Virus record (IMG/VR): IMGVR_UViG_3300032311_000816
Coordinates: 1 to 32,980 of that record
DNA length: 32,980 nucleotides
Reading direction: 5' to 3' (one strand)
Origin: a virus
Part shown: piece by piece, positions 29,812-32,980 of the stretch
Layout: each line of letters begins with the position of its first letter
Numbering within the stretch: position 1 is the first letter of the stretch
Program-made: the position numbers and the translations under genes
Notes under the pieces: model-generated
What the model saw: only the letters and a program-made list of their open reading frames with translations
Told to the model about the DNA's origin: nothing
The model's database searches: none

Positions 29812-30228
29812 GGGCCCGTACTGGTTTCGATTTTAAGAATTGAAATTAGAATGCAAGTAGAGTTGAAGTGGACTCTATAAACAACTTCAAACACTTAACT
29901 GCCAAATCAGCTAAGTTAAAAGGTAGCTTCTCATTGAGAGTTTCTCACAGTAAGAAGCACCTAATCGCAGCCTAAAAATCTGCGACCTGTTATCTACGAC
30001 ACATCTACTAGAATAATGGGTATTTAGATGTATATCTTTAAATCCTTTTTATTTAATTTTTAAAGATATTATTTAGGGTGAATATAACTAAGGTCATATT
30101 TATTATTAAATAAATAGCTATAGCCCAATTGCTTATTCGACACTATAGCGAAATAACGGAATAAGCTAAACTTGTAGTATTTTAATTTAACTTTTTAAAA
30201 GACAGAGGTTCAATTCCTCTCGGGTCCA
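29812..30228 (+). ncRNA. ssrA: tmRNA (ssrA), one-piece
   Basis: The tRNA-like half is formed by 5' GGGCCCG and 3' CGGGTCC with discriminator A; CCA is not encoded. The 5' end continues TACTGGTTTCGA, and the T arm is AGAGG-TTCAATT-CCTCT. Pseudoknot 1 is TAGAGT/ACTCTA (29858-29863, 29872-29877) interlocked with TGAAGT/ACTTCA. The tag frame is read from GCC at 29901 to TAA at 29973: 24 residues starting AKSAK and ending HLIAA, a ClpXP-type end. Two hairpins lie within or after the tag frame (GGT/ACC plus GCTTCT/AGAAGC; TCGCAG/CTGCGA around the stop). The product would rescue stalled ribosomes. Length is about 417 nt. Confidence 0.93.
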
Positions 30229-30256
30229 AGTTAAATAACATATTAGTCTTAATTTT

Positions 30257-30264
30257 GTGTAATA
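30257..30264 (+). promoter_or_regulatory. Late-type promoter motif GTGTAATA
   Basis: Eight bases before the start of the first paralogue gene; followed by ATAGTATT. No -35 box seen. The same motif in the same position precedes the second paralogue (30569-30576). Confidence 0.6.
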
Positions 30265-30272
30265 ATAGTATT

Positions 30273-30566
30273 ATGCCAAAGATTTATAGATACGAAGGTT
30301 TTGAAAATGTAGGTTTAATAGCAAATGCTGCTACAAGTGGAACAATAATTAATGCACCTGGAGTTGGATATAGTATATACCTTCTTGGAGCAGCAGCATT
30401 TAGTACTCAAAGATTTCAAGAAAACAATGTATCTGGAAGTACAATAATGCAAATGGATAGTGGAATAGCAGACTTCCCAGCGACAATAAAAGTAGCAGAA
30501 AATACAGCGGTTTACTCAGTAAGCTCTCAACCTTCTTCTCTTTTTTACTATATAGATAATGCTTAA
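30273..30566 (+). CDS. Small beta-rich protein, paralogue 1 (possible virion decoration protein)
   Basis: 97 aa from the Met at 30273; an in-frame Met six codons earlier lies across the promoter motif. The sequence is beta-strand and small-residue rich (YEGFENVGLIANAATSGTIINAPGVGYSIYLLGAAAF ... SSLFYYID). It aligns along its whole length with the next gene (YxxxGFExV, GxGVxxxxYxLGAxA, FPxTIxVxxN, SLFYYxx). No signal peptide. A capsid decoration or fibre-associated protein is a reasonable guess given the neighbouring structural-type gene and late promoter. Confidence 0.7.
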   Translation: MPKIYRYEGFENVGLIANAATSGTIINAPGVGYSIYLLGAAAFSTQRFQENNVSGSTIMQMDSGIADFPATIKVAENTAVYSVSSQPSSLFYYIDNA

Positions 30567-30568
30567 AG

Positions 30569-30576
30569 GTGTAATA
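30569..30576 (+). promoter_or_regulatory. Late-type promoter motif GTGTAATA before paralogue 2
   Basis: Eight bases above the ATG at 30585 and followed by ATAT, like the copy before paralogue 1. Confidence 0.6.
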
Positions 30577-30584
30577 ATAATATC

Positions 30585-30872
30585 ATGACAAAATACTTTA
30601 GAGAAGCAGGATTTGAAAGCGTAGCTCAAGTTGCACACTCTCTTTTATCTGGAGTAGTATTATCTGGTCAAGGAGTAAATACAACAACTTATATATTAGG
30701 GGCAAATGCTCACGCAAATACAACATTAAAAGAAAATAATAATAATGGAGCAGTAATAGCATATCTTCCAGCAGGAAACAATAATTTCCCATGTACAATA
30801 CAAGTAACTGGAAATAAGCATATATTCACTACTGCAAATGATGCAGTTTCTTTATTCTATTACGTTGAATAA
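30585..30872 (+). CDS. Small beta-rich protein, paralogue 2
   Basis: 95 aa, a tandem relative of the gene at 30273: EAGFESVAQVAHSLLSGVVLSGQGVNTTTYILGANAH, NNFPCTIQVTGN and VSLFYYVE line up with it. The middle is Asn-rich (KENNNNGAVIAYL). The two genes were probably produced by a local duplication that included the promoter motif. Function as for paralogue 1, unproven. Confidence 0.7.
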   Translation: MTKYFREAGFESVAQVAHSLLSGVVLSGQGVNTTTYILGANAHANTTLKENNNNGAVIAYLPAGNNNFPCTIQVTGNKHIFTTANDAVSLFYYVE

Positions 30873-30875
30873 TTT

Positions 30876-31931
30876 ATGAAAAAACTAGAAATCGATTTTA
30901 GTTCTAGTATAGCTAAAAAAGGCAAAGCTCCACTTAATAAACCATTTAGACTTCCTTCTGGTAGTAAAAAGAAATTTGGAGTTTACGTTAAAAACGATAA
31001 AGGAAATGTTGTTAAGGTTACTTTCGGTGATCCAAATATGTCAATTAAAAGAGACAATCCAGAAAGAAGAAAAGCATATAGATCAAGACACGGTTGCGAT
31101 AATCCTGGTCCAAAATGGAAAGCCAATTATTGGAGTTGTAAAATGTGGAGTGCTAAACCAGTTAGTAAAATTACTGCAAATGAAGATGAGGTTACTTTTG
31201 AGATTGATGTTCAAGCAAAAAATAAAGGTCTTTGGTATAATATTCAGCAAAAGAAAAAAAGAATGGGTAAAAATTATCGTCCAGCAAAACCAGGATCAAA
31301 AGATAGGCCAACTCAAGAAGCTCTTAAAAAAGCACAAGGCTCAGATTATGAAAATGAAAATTATGAATGGGATGGCGAAACAGAATTTGATCAAATTGAG
31401 ATTTTAAAAATAGATCAAAATCTTGCTCAAGCAGAAGAAATGGAAGATCCAGCAGATGAGCTAGAAGATTATAAAGAAGATTTTTATGGAATGATAGTTG
31501 GATCAATCAATTCTATTTATCAACATGCAAAAAATGTTATGGACAAAGTCAATGATCCAATGGTAAAAGAAAATCTTACAGAACCATTCTTACAACAAAT
31601 GGCAGCTCTTGCAGAAGATTATATGATAACAATTCATAATTATGTAATGTTTAACAAAGAGAATAAAGAACCTGAAGAGATGGAGATGGAAGAGAATGAG
31701 GCTTCTATGATGTTCAAAGTTGGTGATAAAGTTAAGAATGTTAACGCTATGTGCAAACATTATGGTAGCGAGGGAATAGTTAAAGAGATTCGTGATCTTC
31801 CAGAAGATATGGGTTATGCAGTTATATATGAATGCACAAATGATGGCGCTACTTGGAAAAAAGGCGATATGCTTGGCAAAACAGAAATCCAACTGACTAA
31901 AATAAAAGAGGATGACAAAAGTATTAAGTAA
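30876..31931 (+). CDS. Probable structural or head-assembly protein with conserved phage domain
   Basis: 351 aa. The N-terminal 100 residues contain KPFRLPSGSKKKFGVYVKN, KVTFGDPNMSIKRDNPERR, RHGCDNPGPKWKANYWSCKMW, a Cys/Trp-rich domain seen in many large phages near head-assembly genes. The middle is very acidic and helical (EEMEDPADELEDYKEDF). Residues about 280-345 look like a KOW/SH3 barrel (FKVGDKVKNVNAMCKHYGSEGIVKEIRD...). Acidic scaffold-like helices and context support a head or scaffold role. It starts 4 bases after paralogue 2 and overlaps the next gene by 20 bases. Confidence 0.62.
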   Translation: MKKLEIDFSSSIAKKGKAPLNKPFRLPSGSKKKFGVYVKNDKGNVVKVTFGDPNMSIKRDNPERRKAYRSRHGCDNPGPKWKANYWSCKMWSAKPVSKITANEDEVTFEIDVQAKNKGLWYNIQQKKKRMGKNYRPAKPGSKDRPTQEALKKAQGSDYENENYEWDGETEFDQIEILKIDQNLAQAEEMEDPADELEDYKEDFYGMIVGSINSIYQHAKNVMDKVNDPMVKENLTEPFLQQMAALAEDYMITIHNYVMFNKENKEPEEMEMEENEASMMFKVGDKVKNVNAMCKHYGSEGIVKEIRDLPEDMGYAVIYECTNDGATWKKGDMLGKTEIQLTKIKEDDKSIK

Positions 31932-32442
31932 ACTTTGGAATTGGAAAACAAAAACATTATCTGTTGGGCTCGCTTTAATCGTATCTTGGATCTCCTGTTT
32001 AAAAATTGGTTTTGAATTAAAAAAACATTATTCAATAACAAATCTTCCTAATTCTTGCTTTGTTGATGCAATGATTTATGCTTCCAGATGCAATCTTCTT
32101 TTAGTAACTACCTCAGATTCTTGGAATAGTGTTTATGGTTTTACCTTTGGCTATAAAGATGACAAAGAAGCTATACTTGGTCATGCGGTTTGCGTTTTTG
32201 AGTATAATAATAACTTATGGATGTACGATCCTAATTGGGGAACATCTCCTGTATGCAAAATTGGAGACAGAAAACAATACAAAGAAAAAATAAAGTTGTA
32301 TATAAACAAAACTTACCCTATAATAGTAATAGAGGATTTTATGTTAAATGATTGGACATATGTTCAAAAAACAAAGAAAAATAAAATGAACAAAACTTAT
32401 CAAGAGGTGTCTATACATTTAGATGAAGACAAGAAGGAGTAA
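31912..32442 (+). CDS. Membrane-anchored cysteine-hydrolase-like protein
   Basis: 176 aa. A single N-terminal membrane span (LSVGLALIVSWISCLKIGF) preceded by Lys is followed by a domain with a possible Cys-His-Asp triad: Cys49 in NSCFVDAMIYASRC, His91 in LGHAVCVFEYNNNLWMYDPNWG and Asp106. Cys at a helix start, then GHA(V) and YDPNW with Asp, is the layout of transglutaminase-like and papain-like folds. It could be a peptidase or amidase acting at the cell envelope. No close family named. It overlaps the upstream gene by 20 bases. Confidence 0.6.
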   Translation: MTKVLSKLWNWKTKTLSVGLALIVSWISCLKIGFELKKHYSITNLPNSCFVDAMIYASRCNLLLVTTSDSWNSVYGFTFGYKDDKEAILGHAVCVFEYNNNLWMYDPNWGTSPVCKIGDRKQYKEKIKLYINKTYPIIVIEDFMLNDWTYVQKTKKNKMNKTYQEVSIHLDEDKKE

Positions 32443-32451
32443 ACTAATATC

Positions 32452-32980
32452 ATGAAAATAAACCTACTAAAAAGGTTACTAAAAAATACAACCGCAACAT
32501 TGATTGCGGTTTTTTTATGCTCAAATCTAGCAAAATCAGAAGTAATTTTTACTGAAAATTTTGAAGATGGTTCATGGGATGGATTTAGTGCATATCCAGC
32601 AGCTAATACATCAGTATTAACTTCTGGCGATCAAATATATGGCGCTCCAACAACTGGTGCAGTTGGAACATATATTGTAGCTCCAGAAGGATTTAAGTCT
32701 GGTAAAATGTGGCCACTATATTGGTCTCCTGGAAATGTTACAACATCTAATAGTATAATTTATAATGATTATTATGATCCAGCTGGATGGGTTCCATACT
32801 TACAAGGACAACAAATGAAATTATCTATGGATATTTATATTTCAAGTTATGATCAAATTCAAGCAAGTACTGGAGCATTTATGTATGCGAAATTCTTCAA
32901 TCAAGATTATTCATACTATTATGATTGGGCTTCAGTTTTAATGTCGATTAAAGATACTCCTTTAGACACTTGGACATATA
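32452..32980 (+). CDS. Exported protein, N-terminal part (runs off the window)
   Basis: Open to the window end (176 codons). AAGGAG at 32434-32439 precedes the ATG by 12 bases. The N terminus MKINLLKRLLKNTTATLIAVFLCSNLAKS is a signal peptide. The mature part opens EVIFTENFEDGSWDGF and is rich in Gly, Tyr, Trp and Ser, with the look of a LamG-like or concanavalin-like beta-sandwich seen in secreted bacterial proteins. Bases 32490-32516 form a perfect terminator-like hairpin with a T run inside the signal-peptide codons. Confidence 0.75.
   Translation, partial: MKINLLKRLLKNTTATLIAVFLCSNLAKSEVIFTENFEDGSWDGFSAYPAANTSVLTSGDQIYGAPTTGAVGTYIVAPEGFKSGKMWPLYWSPGNVTTSNSIIYNDYYDPAGWVPYLQGQQMKLSMDIYISSYDQIQASTGAFMYAKFFNQDYSYYYDWASVLMSIKDTPLDTWTY
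32490..32516 (+). terminator. Intrinsic-terminator-like hairpin inside the signal peptide codons
   Basis: AACCGCAA (32490-32497), loop CATTGA, TTGCGGTT (32504-32511), then five further Ts. An 8-bp stem with a U-run is the classical form and is stronger than any other hairpin in the window. It lies 39 bases after the ATG of the exported-protein gene. It may end the upstream transcript, or act as an attenuator of this gene. Confidence 0.6.

Noticed and set aside
30976-31407. A 143-codon frame overlapping the 351-aa gene
   Set aside because: Shifted-frame, Lys/Leu/Ile low-complexity product; the 351-aa frame has a recognisable phage domain.

Overview
The window is part of the genome of a large, very A/T-rich tailed phage, probably a metagenomic or jumbo-type Caudoviricetes member. 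The evidence is a terminase large subunit, a portal protein, a PhoH ATPase, class I ribonucleotide reductase, two sigma-like factors, an ATP-dependent DNA ligase, three tRNAs without encoded CCA, a one-piece tmRNA and many tiny overlapping genes. Sigma70-type promoters (TTGACA / TATAAT) point to a bacterial host. I cannot name the host with confidence.

Layout. From 1 to about 12.8 kb almost everything is on the minus strand: DNA ligase (cut by the window edge), an AbrB-like protein, a UV endonuclease, small unknown proteins, an array of palindromic repeats beside a small exported protein, tRNA-Ser, tRNA-Asn and tRNA-Thr, a glycosyltransferase, a cytidylyltransferase and a purine/lipid-cofactor cluster (acyl carrier protein, adenylosuccinate synthetase, LpxH-like phosphoesterase, holo-ACP synthase, GMP-reductase/IMPDH-like enzyme). 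A dUTPase-fold protein and dCMP deaminase follow. One HNH endonuclease gene is inserted in the opposite direction. At 12.80 kb transcription diverges. The plus strand then carries dNMP kinase, a first sigma-like factor, an SSB-like or DUF736-like protein, a GT4 glycosyltransferase, PhoH, a zinc-ribbon protein, a second sigma-like factor, a candidate small terminase, an ERCC4 nuclease, terminase large subunit, portal, NrdA and NrdB. After these come a G/C-richer structured stretch, tmRNA, two tandem paralogues, a 351-aa probable structural protein, a membrane-anchored cysteine-hydrolase-like protein and the start of an exported protein.

How the genes fit together. The enzymes suggest a pool shift from G/C to A/T nucleotides: GMP to IMP to succinyl-AMP, and dCMP to dUMP, feeding RNR and dNMP kinase to build an A/T-rich genome. 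Transcription shows two styles. Canonical TTGACA/TATAAT promoters serve the minus-strand genes, with the -10 box only about 6-8 bases before the start codon, so those mRNAs are probably leaderless. A -10-like GTGTAATA / GTATAATC motif, mostly with no -35 box, precedes most late plus-strand genes and could be read by one of the phage sigma factors.

Most worth checking: the leaderless/late-motif system, the phage tmRNA with an unusually long predicted tag, the GMP-to-AMP purine module, the ACP + holo-ACP synthase pair, the palindromic repeat array, and the 29.25-29.45 kb structured region.
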